NCBI GenBank assembly: GCA_003575245.1
Contig: NMQN01000314.1
Span: forward strand, 1 to 6,059
Length of the DNA stretch: 6,059 bases
Direction: 5' to 3'
From: Candidatus Atribacteria bacterium 1244-E10-H5-B2
Lineage (GTDB): Bacteria > Atribacterota > JS1 > SB-45 > 34-128
In this document: piece after piece, positions 6,050-6,059 of the stretch
How the letters are laid out: every line of letters begins with the position of its first letter
Numbering within the stretch: position 1 is the stretch's first letter
Notes under the pieces: generated by a model
The model's database searches: none
What the model was told of the DNA's origin: nothing
What the model saw: only the letters and a program-made list of their open reading frames with translations
Position numbers and translations under genes: made by a program

Positions 6050-6059
6050 TCATGTGCTG

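Noticed and set aside
6050..6052. TGA read as selenocysteine or tryptophan
   Set aside because: TGA is the stop of the kinase gene and Trp is encoded by TGG in the window; no SECIS-like hairpin is evident downstream.
5878..6059. Frame open from the edge to 5878 as the real upstream gene, coupled to the kinase by TAATG
   Set aside because: Its residues and codons look less protein-like than the 5906-6049 frame, and the ATG at 5878 is not the favoured start; kept only as an alternative.

Overview
The window shows an AT-rich bacterial chromosome segment with two gene blocks that converge near position 3710. The plus-strand block carries two DNA polymerase genes. The minus-strand block carries a two-component signalling operon with several signs of decay. 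Coding style, Shine-Dalgarno sites (AAGGAGG, AAGGAG) and GTG/TTG starts are bacterial, and the code looks standard (TGA ends the kinase gene). The intergenic palindromes of the form GGGGCAC...GTGCCCC, together with short GATAC-type heptamer arrays, remind me of uncultured bacterial lineages, but I cannot name a phylum from this sequence alone.

Positions 1-2234 (+): 3' two thirds of a C-family DNA polymerase III alpha subunit (DnaE), with the 5' part outside the window. The catalytic aspartates are present. The protein stops just after the OB fold and has no tau-binding C-terminal domain. Some motifs resemble the error-prone DnaE2/ImuC branch. Positions 2235-2477: a 243-base spacer with three REP-like palindromes, bracketed by oppositely oriented arrays of a 7-base repeat; the left array forms the last codons of dnaE. 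Positions 2478-3707 (+): complete dinB (DNA polymerase IV), with catalytic residues intact.

Positions 3717-3951 (-): remnant of a response regulator in which the first residues of a receiver domain are joined, out of frame, to the last part of what looks like an HD-GYP domain. Positions 3984-4343 (-): intact single-domain receiver. Positions 4340-5857 (-): membrane histidine kinase, overlapping the receiver gene by 4 bases. It lacks about 25 residues of the dimerisation/phosphotransfer hairpin just after the phosphoacceptor histidine. Positions 5906-6049 (-): 3' end of an unrecognised upstream gene with an in-frame stop near the window edge.

The two polymerases would be expected to act in translesion or damage-tolerant synthesis. 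The kinase, receiver and lost HD-GYP regulator would once have formed a sensor-to-effector chain, probably ending in cyclic-di-GMP turnover. The most notable signals are the polymerase pairing, the kinase deletion, the collapsed HD-GYP regulator and the repeat-built spacer. I do not see a clearly new biological system here.
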